This document shows, piece by piece, positions 8,923 through 18,572 of a stretch of DNA of 64,000 bases. How positions within the stretch are numbered: the first letter of the stretch is position 1; each line of letters opens with the position of its first letter. Location of the stretch: assembly GCA_030684815.1 (NCBI GenBank), contig JAUXXQ010000115.1, positions 1-64,000 of the forward strand, given 5' to 3'. A program made the position numbers and the translations under genes. This DNA comes from Methylobacter sp. GTDB lineage: Bacteria > Pseudomonadota > Gammaproteobacteria > Methylococcales > Methylomonadaceae. The notes beneath the pieces were generated by a model. It had not been told where the DNA came from and did no database searches. It saw nothing but the letters and a program-made list of their open reading frames with translations.

Positions 8923-10304
8923 CTACTCCATTGATTTATTTGGTTATTCAAAAAAGAACCGGTTGATTGAAACTTGCCTACGACCAAGTCCATGGCTATA
9001 AATTGTTTCATCAGGCCTTTTTGCACGTTATCGAGGCGTAACTGGACGCTCTCACGCTGAACACTCAACGTCTTTAATTGTTTATTCAGCGAAGTTTGGC
9101 GGGTGTCCAAAGCGCCGCCTGTTTGCAGGTATTGCATGACCTTGGTGTTTAACCGGTTGGCAACGCCGTCACTGGAGGAAAACACGTCGCTGACTGATGA
9201 TAAGTTGGTCGCCAACGCCTTATCGAGTGCACCACCATCCATCGACATAACGCCATCTTTATCAATATCAATGCCAATACTTTTTAAGGTATTAAACGCG
9301 CTGCTTGCCGAGCTGACAGGCAAGCTGGTTTGTTGGCGCAGTCCATTTCTGACGTTGCGCAGGATTGAATCACCCAATAAGACGCCATTACTGCCCCCGT
9401 CTTTACCGGCAAATTTGCCCAAGTTTGCGGTGGTGCTTGTCATGGTGTTATAGGCGGCGACAAAGTCAGTGATGGTTTTTTTAATCGCTTCGTTGTCGAG
9501 CTTAATGTCTATGTTGACGTCGGTGTCCGACGCTACCGATTGCAAATTCAGCGTTACGCCTTGCAATACGTCAGAAATAATGTTGCTGCTGCGGGTGACG
9601 GCTTGACCATCAACCAAAATTCTGGCGTCGACGGCATTCTGGCCGCTATAATTTTCGGGCGTTGAGGAATCGAGCCTGCTTAATCCGGCATCACCCACTG
9701 CACTGACTGAAAACGCATTGGCCAAGCCGGTGTCTTTGGCAGTCAGCACTAATTTAGAGACAGTGCCGCCTCCGGGTGTTCCGCTGTCGACATTGATAAT
9801 GCTGGCCATCACACCGTTGTTGTCAGACGCGCTGTTGATGGCGTCACGAATACCCGCCAAGGTGTTATTGCTGCCGTCAAGCGTCAGCAAAAAGTCATCT
9901 TTACCGGCCACCGAAAAAGTCAGCGTACCGGAACCGACCACATCAGATGCGCCGCTAAACTCAGCGGCAGCAACAGATTTTTGCGCCTTGGCCAAGTCAA
10001 GCACTCTCAGCGTGTGGGATCCGGCTACCGAACCTGCTCCTGCGGTGACTTTTAAGATACTTTCATTGCCGGATGTGGCTTGATGGGTTTTAAATAAATT
10101 GACATCGTTCAGCTTACGTACTGCTGTTTGAAAAGTCGACAAAGCGCTTTTAAGGCTGCCCAATCCGCTTACCTGTGCTTTTGCCGCTGTTTCTTGCCGC
10201 GAAATCGCAGCAAACTGCGGTTGGCCTTCGGCAGCAACCAACTGGCTAACGATGCCGTTGATGTCCATGCCGCTGCCCATGCCAAATGCTGATGAAATAG
10301 CCAT
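8919..10304 (-). CDS. fliD: Flagellar filament cap FliD
   Basis: GSGMDINGIVSQLVAAE N-terminus; FliD domains; upstream of fliS. Confidence 0.95.
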   Translation of the reverse strand: MAISSAFGMGSGMDINGIVSQLVAAEGQPQFAAISRQETAAKAQVSGLGSLKSALSTFQTAVRKLNDVNLFKTHQATSGNESILKVTAGAGSVAGSHTLRVLDLAKAQKSVAAAEFSGASDVVGSGTLTFSVAGKDDFLLTLDGSNNTLAGIRDAINSASDNNGVMASIINVDSGTPGGGTVSKLVLTAKDTGLANAFSVSAVGDAGLSRLDSSTPENYSGQNAVDARILVDGQAVTRSSNIISDVLQGVTLNLQSVASDTDVNIDIKLDNEAIKKTITDFVAAYNTMTSTTANLGKFAGKDGGSNGVLLGDSILRNVRNGLRQQTSLPVSSASSAFNTLKSIGIDIDKDGVMSMDGGALDKALATNLSSVSDVFSSSDGVANRLNTKVMQYLQTGGALDTRQTSLNKQLKTLSVQRESVQLRLDNVQKGLMKQFIAMDLVVGKFQSTGSFLNNQINQWSR

Positions 10305-10337
10305 AACGTTCTCCTGTCTTTATTTATCTAACCTGTG

Positions 10338-10787
10338 TTAAACCGTGTCTTGAAGTATCGTCCCCTGATTGTCGCCCTCAAGCTCCTGCATCCTCTTGAC
10401 GAAACTCAGCATCTCCTCAGAGGGGATTTGCCGCACCACATCGCCAGTATTGCTATCAACCACTTTAACCACAACTTTTTGCGTCGAATCATCAACCTCA
10501 AACTTCAGGCTACGATTGGTCGCCTGAAAAATGGAATTGCCTGTCTCTGCCGCCGATTTGACCGAGTCTAAAGAAGCCTCTTTTGCCTCTTTTGCCTCTT
10601 TTGCTTCTTTTGCCTCAACGCTTACAGTTGAAGCCTGTATTTTTAACTCTGCTTTGGCAGGACTAAGGCCAGCCTGTTGTTCTTTGGCTGCTGTAGTCTT
10701 AGCTGAAACATCATTCAGGTCATTTTGCTTATTTCTCAGAACGGGCACAGGAACAAGCTTAGATACGTTTGTAATTTCACTGTTCAT
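10338..10787 (-). CDS. flaG: FlaG family protein
   Basis: C-term LKFEVDDSTQKVVVKVVDSNTGDVVRQIPSEEMLSFVKRMQE. Confidence 0.92.
   Translation of the reverse strand: MNSEITNVSKLVPVPVLRNKQNDLNDVSAKTTAAKEQQAGLSPAKAELKIQASTVSVEAKEAKEAKEAKEASLDSVKSAAETGNSIFQATNRSLKFEVDDSTQKVVVKVVDSNTGDVVRQIPSEEMLSFVKRMQELEGDNQGTILQDTV
10571..10616. repeat. 9-bp tandem repeat inside flaG (encodes EAKEAKEAKEAKEA)
   Basis: gcctcttttgcctcttttgcctcttttgcttcttttgcctc. Confidence 0.85.
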
Positions 10788-10814
10788 GACACCAACCTTC
10801 TAATTTGATCTAGT

Positions 10815-10840
10815 GAAAAAGGGAGGCCACGGCCTCCCTT
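10815..10840 (-). terminator. Rho-independent terminator of flagellin 3
   Basis: Minus strand: aagggaggccgtggcctcccttTTTC. Confidence 0.8.
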
Positions 10841-10857
10841 GATTATTGCCATGATGC

Positions 10858-11700
10858 CTATCTGAGCAAACTCATTACTGCCTGTGGCGCCTGGTTCGCC
10901 TGCGCCAGCATCGCAGTGCCGGCCTGCTGCAGAATCTGATTTCGACTGAGGTTTGCAGTTTCAGAAGCAAAATCAGTATCGGTGATCCGTGAACGGGCTG
11001 CCGATTGGTTCTCGATAGAAGATTGCAAATTGGCAACAGTCGTAGTGAAGCGGCTTTGGACTGCACCCAGCTTGGCTCTTGAAGTATCGATGGTGGCAAT
11101 AGCCGCATCTAAAGCAGCAATAGCAGAAAGGGCATTACCAGCACTATCTCCGACTATACTCGCAATAATAACGCTGGCCACACCAGCCATACCTGACACA
11201 TTAGAAATTTGGATACTTATTTGATTGTCAGCCGCAGTATTAGCCCCAACCTGAAAGTTCACACCATCGGATAAGCCGCCACCAAGGACTTTTTTGCCAT
11301 TGAACTCAGTATTAGTAATAATACGGGTCAATTCCGCATTTAATTGCTGGAATTCTGTATTCATCTTTGCCCTATCATCTGTTGTCACACCACCATCATT
11401 GGCCGATTGCACCGCCAAGTCACGCATACGTTGCATGGTATCAGTTAAGGAACCCATAGCCGCTTCAGCGGTTTGCGCCAAAGAAATGCCGTCATTGGCA
11501 TTTCTGGTCGCAACAGTCATACCGCGTATTTGCGAGGTCATCTTGTTACTGATTGCCAAACCTGCCGCATCATCCTTAGCGGAGTTAATGCGTAGACCTG
11601 ACGACAACCGCTGCATGGTTGTTGAAAGGTTATTATTGGTTTGATTTAATTGCCGTTGACTGTTAAGTGAACCGACGTTTGTGTTGATTACCATTGACAT
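10858..11700 (-). CDS. fliC: Flagellin 3
   Basis: Flagellin N- and C-terminal domains; diverged centre and C-terminus (ANQAPQAVMSLLR). Confidence 0.97.
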   Translation of the reverse strand: MSMVINTNVGSLNSQRQLNQTNNNLSTTMQRLSSGLRINSAKDDAAGLAISNKMTSQIRGMTVATRNANDGISLAQTAEAAMGSLTDTMQRMRDLAVQSANDGGVTTDDRAKMNTEFQQLNAELTRIITNTEFNGKKVLGGGLSDGVNFQVGANTAADNQISIQISNVSGMAGVASVIIASIVGDSAGNALSAIAALDAAIATIDTSRAKLGAVQSRFTTTVANLQSSIENQSAARSRITDTDFASETANLSRNQILQQAGTAMLAQANQAPQAVMSLLR

Positions 11701-11768
11701 GATCTTACCCTCAAAAAATATTAAAAAAATAAAGCTTCTAAAAAACTACCCTTTCAAACTCGTAATAG

Positions 11769-11795
11769 TTATCGACGTTATCATTGCTTCCTTTA
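11769..11795 (-). promoter_or_regulatory. sigma28 (FliA) promoter of flagellin 3
   Basis: Minus strand TAAA-N15-GTCGATAA; one mismatch to GCCGATAA; about 70 nt upstream of ATG. Confidence 0.7.
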
Positions 11796-11875
11796 GTTTT
11801 TTTTTAATTTATTTTTAATCCCTATTCCATACTGATGCGCCATGACACCCCCTATTCCGCTTTAAACGGAAGAGC

Positions 11876-12772
11876 TTAAAATTCATCATTTTTTATTATA
11901 GCCTGAAGGCTGATAATGTCAGCGTGAGGCAAGCTAAAGGATTTACCGCCAGGAGGGATGCAACTAACTACTTTTTTGCCTATGAGCAAAGCCACTACCA
12001 TCGCCATAGACCCGCAACCCACCACAACATCACTGTCAATAACCTCCTCCAGCAAGGTATGTTCACCGCCCATCTCAATAGGCAACCCGAACTCATCTTG
12101 AGCCCAACTATATTTTCCTGCCCGCTCGGAAGGATGCGGGCGGATCAAAACACGCCTAATCGGCTTGCCTAACGCCGCACAGTTGGTAAGGAAGTAACGT
12201 AACGCATCTTCTTCCACATAACCCCAAAAATACGCATCACCATGCCGCAGTAATGCATGTTCACCAATGGGTTCGCAAATATAGAGAACGGAAAGCGAAT
12301 CCTGTGCAGGCAAATTGCGTGCTTCAATTGCCGCCAACTCTTGCCTAATATCCAATAAGTATGGATTATCCACCCATGTGACCGGAAGCCCCGGAAAAAC
12401 TTCTTTTGCCATTGTTTCAGCCATCCGGTCACCAACCCAAATTTCATCCGGCAAAAAAGTTGCGCCTGATCGGGTAAAACGCTCGCGGTAATTCACCCAA
12501 TGGTCAATAAATGCGACAGAATGCTTGCCCAATGAACGCGCCAATTTTATCGCATTAATCTCAATATCCGACTGCCAGCTGGTACCGCAAAGAATCGAGG
12601 CCGACCGGCGTACCGCTTCGTCAAGTGGTGTTGTTTTAATAGGGCCTAACTTGCGCTCAAATACTTTACAGGCTGGCCCCTCCAATACGTAAAGGTAATC
12701 CAAGCCTGTCTGGCGTGCATAACTGCTGAGGATTTCAGCCCCTCCCGCATCATGACAAACCAGCGCAATCAT
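11876..12772 (-). CDS. Uncharacterised protein, possibly a GT-B-fold glycosyl/glycerophosphotransferase-like protein in the flagellin glycosylation cluster
   Basis: MIALVCHDAGGAEILSSYARQ...; RPHPSE and GCGSMAMVVALLIGKKV motifs; overlaps the upstream GNAT gene. Confidence 0.5.
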   Translation of the reverse strand: MIALVCHDAGGAEILSSYARQTGLDYLYVLEGPACKVFERKLGPIKTTPLDEAVRRSASILCGTSWQSDIEINAIKLARSLGKHSVAFIDHWVNYRERFTRSGATFLPDEIWVGDRMAETMAKEVFPGLPVTWVDNPYLLDIRQELAAIEARNLPAQDSLSVLYICEPIGEHALLRHGDAYFWGYVEEDALRYFLTNCAALGKPIRRVLIRPHPSERAGKYSWAQDEFGLPIEMGGEHTLLEEVIDSDVVVGCGSMAMVVALLIGKKVVSCIPPGGKSFSLPHADIISLQAIIKNDEF

Positions 12773-13335
12773 AAACCCACACCCCTTTCAAACTCAGCCC
12801 GCAATATGCCATATTCGAGTAAGTCAACCCTGGAACCCTCCAAGAAAAAATGTTGGCGCTGAGTGCCCTCAAGCACCATCCCCATAGTTTGGGCGAGCTT
12901 TTTCATGGCATCATTAGTTGCTGCTGTTCCACAATAAATACGCTCCAGATTTAACTTATTAAATCCGTGCCCTAATATTTTTTTACCCGCCAGTAATCCA
13001 ACGCCTTTAGCCCAATGCCTCTTATCACCTAATAATATTGCAAATTCAGCCGTTCGGTCGATCCACGAAATAGCCTGCAAACTGATATTGCCAATGTGCC
13101 CATCATTAACATGGCAAATTGCCCAAACAACACGGTCTTCCCGGTTCAATGCCTCCACATAGCTATTAAAATAAGCTTTCGTCTTAAAGAGCTTGCCATG
13201 AGAACTATATCGGGTGACGTCTTGGTCTTCAAACCAACTGGGGTAAACCCCATCCAAATCAGCTTCTGCAAGGTGCCGAACGAAATAATCTTTACTGAGT
13301 TGGTAAATCATTTTAATCCCTCCATTTGATCCCAC
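12769..13335 (-). CDS. GNAT N-acetyltransferase (RimJ/RimL-like)
   Basis: GNISLQAISWIDRTAEFAILLGDKRHWAKGVG...LNLERIYCGTAATNDAMKKLAQTMGM. Confidence 0.85.
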   Translation of the reverse strand: MGSNGGIKMIYQLSKDYFVRHLAEADLDGVYPSWFEDQDVTRYSSHGKLFKTKAYFNSYVEALNREDRVVWAICHVNDGHIGNISLQAISWIDRTAEFAILLGDKRHWAKGVGLLAGKKILGHGFNKLNLERIYCGTAATNDAMKKLAQTMGMVLEGTQRQHFFLEGSRVDLLEYGILRAEFERGVGL

Positions 13336-14600
13336 ACCTTCCGAAACGCTCGGCCAATTAAATCCACATCGTCATCTGTCAACTCATGCATACACATGGC
13401 AAAACCTAAATAAGTAAAATCGTGCAGCCTTTCCGCCACCGGGCAAATACCTTTCCGGTAGCTCACCTCACGTCGACAAATATCCGACGACCAAGGAAAC
13501 CCTTTTGAGCCATAAGCTATTTTTTGTTGATACATGGGCAACAAATGAATATTCATATAGCCAGCAGAAAGTCCTATGACCCCTTCAGCCTCAAGCGCCT
13601 CTATGATGCGCGAACGCGACACACCAAGCCTTTCACTATCCAATACCATTGGATACACGTAATAGGCGTGGGTACAATCTTTTTTAACTATTGGTACGCG
13701 CAGACCCGGTAAGCCCGACAGCTCTTTGCTGAGACGTTCGGCAGCGCGTTGGCGACTGGCAACAAAGCCATCCAGTTTCTTCAGTTGTTCGATACCTATG
13801 GCGCACTCGACTTCTCCCAGTCTAAAATTATAACCAACCATATTGCGCAAGTCCGTGCTTCCCTTGCCGGACACAACCGCTTCAGCATGATTACGGATCA
13901 AGCGCAAGTGCTCAGCGAACTCATCATCATTGGTGACAAGAATCCCACCCTCCCCAGTATGAATATGTTTGTGATAATTAAGGCTATAACCGCCCACATC
14001 AGCTAAGGTGCCGGTTACTTTACCCTTGTAATAGGTACCTGGCGCCTGGGCCGAATCGGTGATCACTTTGAGGCCATGCCGTTCGGCAATCGCCATCAGC
14101 GCATCCATATCCGCCGAGTGGCCAAAAATATCCACAGCCATAATCGCCTTGGTATAGGGCGTGATGTTTGCCTCCACAGAAGCAGGATCAAGATTAAAAG
14201 TTTCGGGTTCAATGTCGGCAAAAACAGGAATGGCGTTCCAGTGCAAAATAGCTGTTGCACTGGCGCACATAGTCCACGGCGTGACAATCACCTCATCACC
14301 GGGTTCTATACCGATTGCGCCGACCGCTGCAATCAAACCCGACGTCCAAGAGTTGACAGTAACGGCATGTTTAACGCCAAAGTAAGCCTCACACTGGCGC
14401 TCAAACTCCTGCACCTTGGAGCCGCCATAAAAATCAGGGCTCCAACAACCCAAAAACTTAGACAACACGCCGCTTTCAACGACCTGTTTAGCCGCCTCAA
14501 CTTCCTCTATTCCAATCGAATTGTAAGCTTTAAATGCAGTTTGTATGGTTTTTCCGCCCCCGAACAGGGCAAGTTTTTCTGTGTTTACTGTATTGCTCAT
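13308..14600 (-). CDS. DegT/DnrJ/EryC1/StrS aminotransferase
   Basis: GDEVIVTPWTMCASATAILHWNAIPVFADIEPETFNLDP; NYHKHIHTGEGGILVTND (PLP lysine). Confidence 0.92.
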   Translation of the reverse strand: MSNTVNTEKLALFGGGKTIQTAFKAYNSIGIEEVEAAKQVVESGVLSKFLGCWSPDFYGGSKVQEFERQCEAYFGVKHAVTVNSWTSGLIAAVGAIGIEPGDEVIVTPWTMCASATAILHWNAIPVFADIEPETFNLDPASVEANITPYTKAIMAVDIFGHSADMDALMAIAERHGLKVITDSAQAPGTYYKGKVTGTLADVGGYSLNYHKHIHTGEGGILVTNDDEFAEHLRLIRNHAEAVVSGKGSTDLRNMVGYNFRLGEVECAIGIEQLKKLDGFVASRQRAAERLSKELSGLPGLRVPIVKKDCTHAYYVYPMVLDSERLGVSRSRIIEALEAEGVIGLSAGYMNIHLLPMYQQKIAYGSKGFPWSSDICRREVSYRKGICPVAERLHDFTYLGFAMCMHELTDDDVDLIGRAFRKVWDQMEGLK

Positions 14601-14679
14601 AATGACTCATATCTTTGATTATATTAATCAACCAGATTATTTAAGTAATTTCCTGAAAAGGACTTACCAAAAAGTGTCC

Positions 14680-14730
14680 ACGAAAGGCAAGAAAAAACAC
14701 GAAAATTTCGTGTTTTTTCTTGCCTTTCGT
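14680..14730. repeat. Perfect 25-bp-arm inverted repeat acgaaaggcaagaaaaaacacgaaa/tttcgtgttttttcttgcctttcgt
   Basis: Direct reading; 1-nt spacer. Confidence 0.9.
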
Positions 14731-14880
14731 AGGCTCTATATTTTTACAGCCCATGACCATTAAGGAATATTATTTCTCGGAAATCACATTAGGAATGAAA
14801 ATAAAACAACTTGAACAATTGCATCTGCAAAGCCAGAGACTAAGCCTAATGCGTTATTTTTTGTACAAGTTAATAAATTT

Positions 14881-15888
14881 TTATTCCTTAACATTGTAGG
14901 CTTGCTGCTTGATTTTTTCGCACATGTCTTGTGCGGCAAGTGCTGATTCACCACTACTCGCCAGCAAATCGCCTTGTTGAATGGCGCGGTAAATATTATC
15001 CGCAGCATTGAGCATCGCGCCTGGGTATTGCCCTACTCGGCGGACACCCGCATCAAGCACACGATAACCTTTGAATGTCCCGCTATCCAAGACGGCACGC
15101 TCGCGCCAGAACAGGCCGCCTTCTTCCATGATGACCATGCCCACTGAAAAAACTAACTGAAGTTCAAAGATTGCATAATCCTCAGCATGACCGCAAGCAA
15201 GCATGACTGGTATGCCCGAAGCCCCCTCCAACCAAACCGGCACCGTCGGATCGTTGGCAAAAAAATCATGTATGGGCTTACCGACCTTAACAATCTCCAT
15301 AGCCCCCACAAGAAGATGCAAAAGATCAACCATGTGCGAACCGTTGTTCAAAACCCCCTTATTATAATAGCCCATGACTGACCGCAACTGCCCCCATCGC
15401 CCCGCTTGCATGTTGGCATGAAGTGTTGAGATTTCGGCATCCCAACGACGCGTGTAATTTATCGCAAGCCGAATATTCAATTGGGCGCATTCCTCAAGCA
15501 GCCTTTGATTTTCAGTGACCGATGTTGTCAACGGTTTCTCACAAAAAATTAGCTTTGGCTGCAAACTCAAAGCCATTTCCAGATCATGGGCATGACACTC
15601 TGTTGGCGAACAGATGCTAATCACATCGAATTGCTTACCGGATGCCAATGCCTCCTCAATCGTCTGGAAACCGGTAGCCACCCCCCAAGCAGCCATAAAT
15701 TCGCCACGCCGTTTGTCATCCGGCTCAACACATGCGAGCAAATCAAACCGCCCATCCCGCATGTATGCACCCGCATGAGTAGAGGGTAAATGTCCCGCGA
15801 CGCGTCCCTGATCAAAGCCGCCAGCAATATTGCCACAGCCTACAATCAAGACTCGCAAAGATGCTAAATCCCTGCTTGCCGTACTCAT
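14881..15888 (-). CDS. Gfo/Idh/MocA family oxidoreductase
   Basis: LRVLIVGCGNIAGGFD Rossmann motif; FDVISICSPTECHAHDLEMALSLQPKLIFCEKPLTT. Confidence 0.92.
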   Translation of the reverse strand: MSTASRDLASLRVLIVGCGNIAGGFDQGRVAGHLPSTHAGAYMRDGRFDLLACVEPDDKRRGEFMAAWGVATGFQTIEEALASGKQFDVISICSPTECHAHDLEMALSLQPKLIFCEKPLTTSVTENQRLLEECAQLNIRLAINYTRRWDAEISTLHANMQAGRWGQLRSVMGYYNKGVLNNGSHMVDLLHLLVGAMEIVKVGKPIHDFFANDPTVPVWLEGASGIPVMLACGHAEDYAIFELQLVFSVGMVIMEEGGLFWRERAVLDSGTFKGYRVLDAGVRRVGQYPGAMLNAADNIYRAIQQGDLLASSGESALAAQDMCEKIKQQAYNVKE

Positions 15889-16931
15889 TTAATCAACGCC
15901 CACCCCAACGCCGTCCCTTTTTTTACAGCGTGCCTCACAGACTTGCCTAGCAACTGTTCCAAATACTTCGTCGGCAAGCCAAAACCAGGACGGATTGCAC
16001 GCACATTGTCACGCGTCAACACATCGCCAGCTTTCAAATCTTGCACCACATACAGCGAGCGCCGAAACACCATGGATTTCTTTTCGGCTTCTGTAGCGCC
16101 GTAACTGACTTGGCCTAGCGCTTGCCAGGCGCGTTCGGTTTCCACCACCAATTGCGCCATTTCAGCGGGCTCCATCGAAAAAGTGCTGTCCACGCCGCCA
16201 TCGGCACGATTAAGGGTAAAGTGCTTTTCAATGACGGTTGCGCCCAATGCCACACTGGCGACCGATACGCCGACACCCAGAGTGTGGTCGGATAAGCCGA
16301 CTTCGCAAGCGAAAAGCTCGCGCATGTGCGGAATAGTCAAAATGTTGGTGTTATTGGCGGTTGCCGGGTAGGTGCTGGTGCATTTAAGCAAAATCAAATC
16401 GTTGCATCCGGCCTCGCGGGCGGTGCGCACCGTATCATCAAGTTCGGCAATGCTGGCCATGCCGGTAGAGATAATCAGCGGTTTGCCGGTAGCGGCGACA
16501 CGGCGGATTAGCGGCAAGTCCGTATTTTCGAATGAGGCAATCTTGTAGCAGGGCGCATCCAAACTTTCCAGCAAATCCACTGCGGTATCATCAAACGGGG
16601 TGCTGAAAGCAATAATACCCAGTTCGTGCGCCCGTTCGAAAATCGGTTGATGCCATTCCCATGGGGTGTAGGCCTCGCCATAAAGCTTATATAAAGACGT
16701 TCCTGCCCACAGGCTCTTGGGGTCGCTGATATGGAATTCGCGCTCATCCAGATCCAGTGTCATGGTGTCGGGCGTGTAAGTCTGAATTTTCAGCGCATGT
16801 GCGCCGCTTTTGGCGGCCGCCTCGACAATGTCCAAGGCGCGTTCGAGCGATTGGTTATGGTTGCCGGACATTTCAGCGATGATGAACGGCGGATGGCCTG
16901 TGCCGATTTTTTTGTCTCTAATGATGATCAT
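15885..16931 (-). CDS. pseI: Pseudaminic acid synthase
   Basis: NeuB family: PPFIIAEMSGNHNQSLERALDIVEAAAKSGAHALKIQTYTPDTMTL; C-terminal SAF domain. Confidence 0.94.
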   Translation of the reverse strand: MIIIRDKKIGTGHPPFIIAEMSGNHNQSLERALDIVEAAAKSGAHALKIQTYTPDTMTLDLDEREFHISDPKSLWAGTSLYKLYGEAYTPWEWHQPIFERAHELGIIAFSTPFDDTAVDLLESLDAPCYKIASFENTDLPLIRRVAATGKPLIISTGMASIAELDDTVRTAREAGCNDLILLKCTSTYPATANNTNILTIPHMRELFACEVGLSDHTLGVGVSVASVALGATVIEKHFTLNRADGGVDSTFSMEPAEMAQLVVETERAWQALGQVSYGATEAEKKSMVFRRSLYVVQDLKAGDVLTRDNVRAIRPGFGLPTKYLEQLLGKSVRHAVKKGTALGWALIK

Positions 16932-17455
16932 TTATTTATTCCTGTCGGTGATTCTTTGGCAAGCCATTCACGTTTAAGCAGACCAAAGCAAACTAAATCG
17001 TGATAATCAGTGCCGTCGAAATACTGGTCACGCAGTATCCCTTCCTGCACAAAGCCGAGTGACTTATGCAGGTTAATTGAGGGCTGATTCCAATGCAGCG
17101 CCTGTCCGCAAACTTTATATAAATTTTCTTTTTTGAACGCATGAGCTAAAGCCGCCAGCCCGAGTTTTTTACCCGTTCCTTTTGCGGCATCAGGAGCGGC
17201 ATAAAAACCCCAGTCCACCACACCGTGGTAGTTTGTTTCTTTAAATTGGACAAATCCACCACATTGTTTGTCCATTTCAAATACCAGTAACTCTATACCA
17301 GCGTTGTTCGATGCACGGTCGAACCATGAGGCATGTTCTTCGCTTGAAATTTCATGTTGTGTGAACATATAGCGCCGAATTTCAGCGTGATTGCGTAATG
17401 CCAAAACGCTTTCAAGATCGGCGGCAGTCATTAGCCGTAGACAATTTTGACCCAT
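16928..17455 (-). CDS. pseH: UDP-4-amino-4,6-dideoxy-N-acetyl-beta-L-altrosamine N-acetyltransferase
   Basis: GNAT; LALRNHAEIRRYMFTQHEIS; position between pseI and pseG. Confidence 0.88.
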   Translation of the reverse strand: MGQNCLRLMTAADLESVLALRNHAEIRRYMFTQHEISSEEHASWFDRASNNAGIELLVFEMDKQCGGFVQFKETNYHGVVDWGFYAAPDAAKGTGKKLGLAALAHAFKKENLYKVCGQALHWNQPSINLHKSLGFVQEGILRDQYFDGTDYHDLVCFGLLKREWLAKESPTGINK

Positions 17456-17462
17456 AGCAGCA

Positions 17463-18572
17463 TCAATCCTGGCATCCGTTTAGCGCATCCAGCACACGAA
17501 TTGTGCCTTGTCCATCGGTGATCAAACAACTTTTTCGGCTTAACCGATTTAACGCATCAGCGCTAACAAGTGCGCCAAGTGTGGACTGCAAAGCGCCAGG
17601 GATTGCCGCCGCGTCACCCAGCAACCTTACACTGCCATGTTGCTCAAGGGCGGCAGCGCCCTTACGTTGATTGTCTGCAAGCACCACCAATATTGTCGGC
17701 AAGCCCAAGCAACACCGTTCCCACGATGTACTGCCTGCGGCACCGATGGCCAAATCACTATCGGCCATCAGTTGCGCCATGTTATCGACATTAACCTTGA
17801 CCTCGGTTGTTTGCGGCAGTTGCTTTGCCAGCATCTTAACGCGCTCTAACCAGGGCGCGTGTGCCCCCATTACGACGGTGATTCGCAAATTTATCGGCAA
17901 CAGGCAATCCTTCAGCGCTTCAAGCACCTTACCTGTTGCATCGGCTTGATCCACACCGCCCATGGTAATCAACAGCTGTTTAAGTTGCGGGACGGCGCGA
18001 CGGCGTAAACTTTCCTCACGCAAGGCGGCAAACTCAGGCCGCAGCAACGCATAACCAGCCCCGGCAAGAACCCGGCAATGCTCAGGCACAAGGCGGCTAT
18101 AATCCACCGCATCACGGCCTAAGTTTTGATCCAACAAAAGGTCGCAGTCATGTGGCCGGTCGGCTAGGTCATCAATCACCATCAGTTTGCGGCACTGCGG
18201 CCGTAAGGTTTGCTCCCAGCGGGCATCCAATGCGTAATGGTCGACAATCAGCCAGTCAATCGCCGATTCATCCATATCGGCCTTTGTCTGCGCCGCATCG
18301 GTCGCCCAATCGGCACCGAGCCAAGCCGCATAATTTGATTGCGCCCCACTGCCCTGCTCGTTTGCGCTCAACGCTTCAGTAGCCATCATCGGTAAAACAG
18401 TTACCGCAAAACCGCGCTGCCTAATCTGCGCTATCAAATGCCCCGGCTGCTCGCGGCAAATGAAATGGCACTGCTCGCCAGCCGCCTGTAACGCGTCGGC
18501 TAAGGTCAGGCAGCGCATAACATGGCCGCTGCCGATTTGTAACGAGGCATCGGTGCGAAAGGCGATGTTCAT
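17463..18572 (-). CDS. pseG: UDP-2,4-diacetamido-2,4,6-trideoxy-beta-L-altropyranose hydrolase
   Basis: MNIAFRTDASLQIGSGHVMRCLTLADAL; LLITMGGVD; GAAGSTSWERCCLGLPTI. Confidence 0.93.
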   Translation of the reverse strand: MNIAFRTDASLQIGSGHVMRCLTLADALQAAGEQCHFICREQPGHLIAQIRQRGFAVTVLPMMATEALSANEQGSGAQSNYAAWLGADWATDAAQTKADMDESAIDWLIVDHYALDARWEQTLRPQCRKLMVIDDLADRPHDCDLLLDQNLGRDAVDYSRLVPEHCRVLAGAGYALLRPEFAALREESLRRRAVPQLKQLLITMGGVDQADATGKVLEALKDCLLPINLRITVVMGAHAPWLERVKMLAKQLPQTTEVKVNVDNMAQLMADSDLAIGAAGSTSWERCCLGLPTILVVLADNQRKGAAALEQHGSVRLLGDAAAIPGALQSTLGALVSADALNRLSRKSCLITDGQGTIRVLDALNGCQD

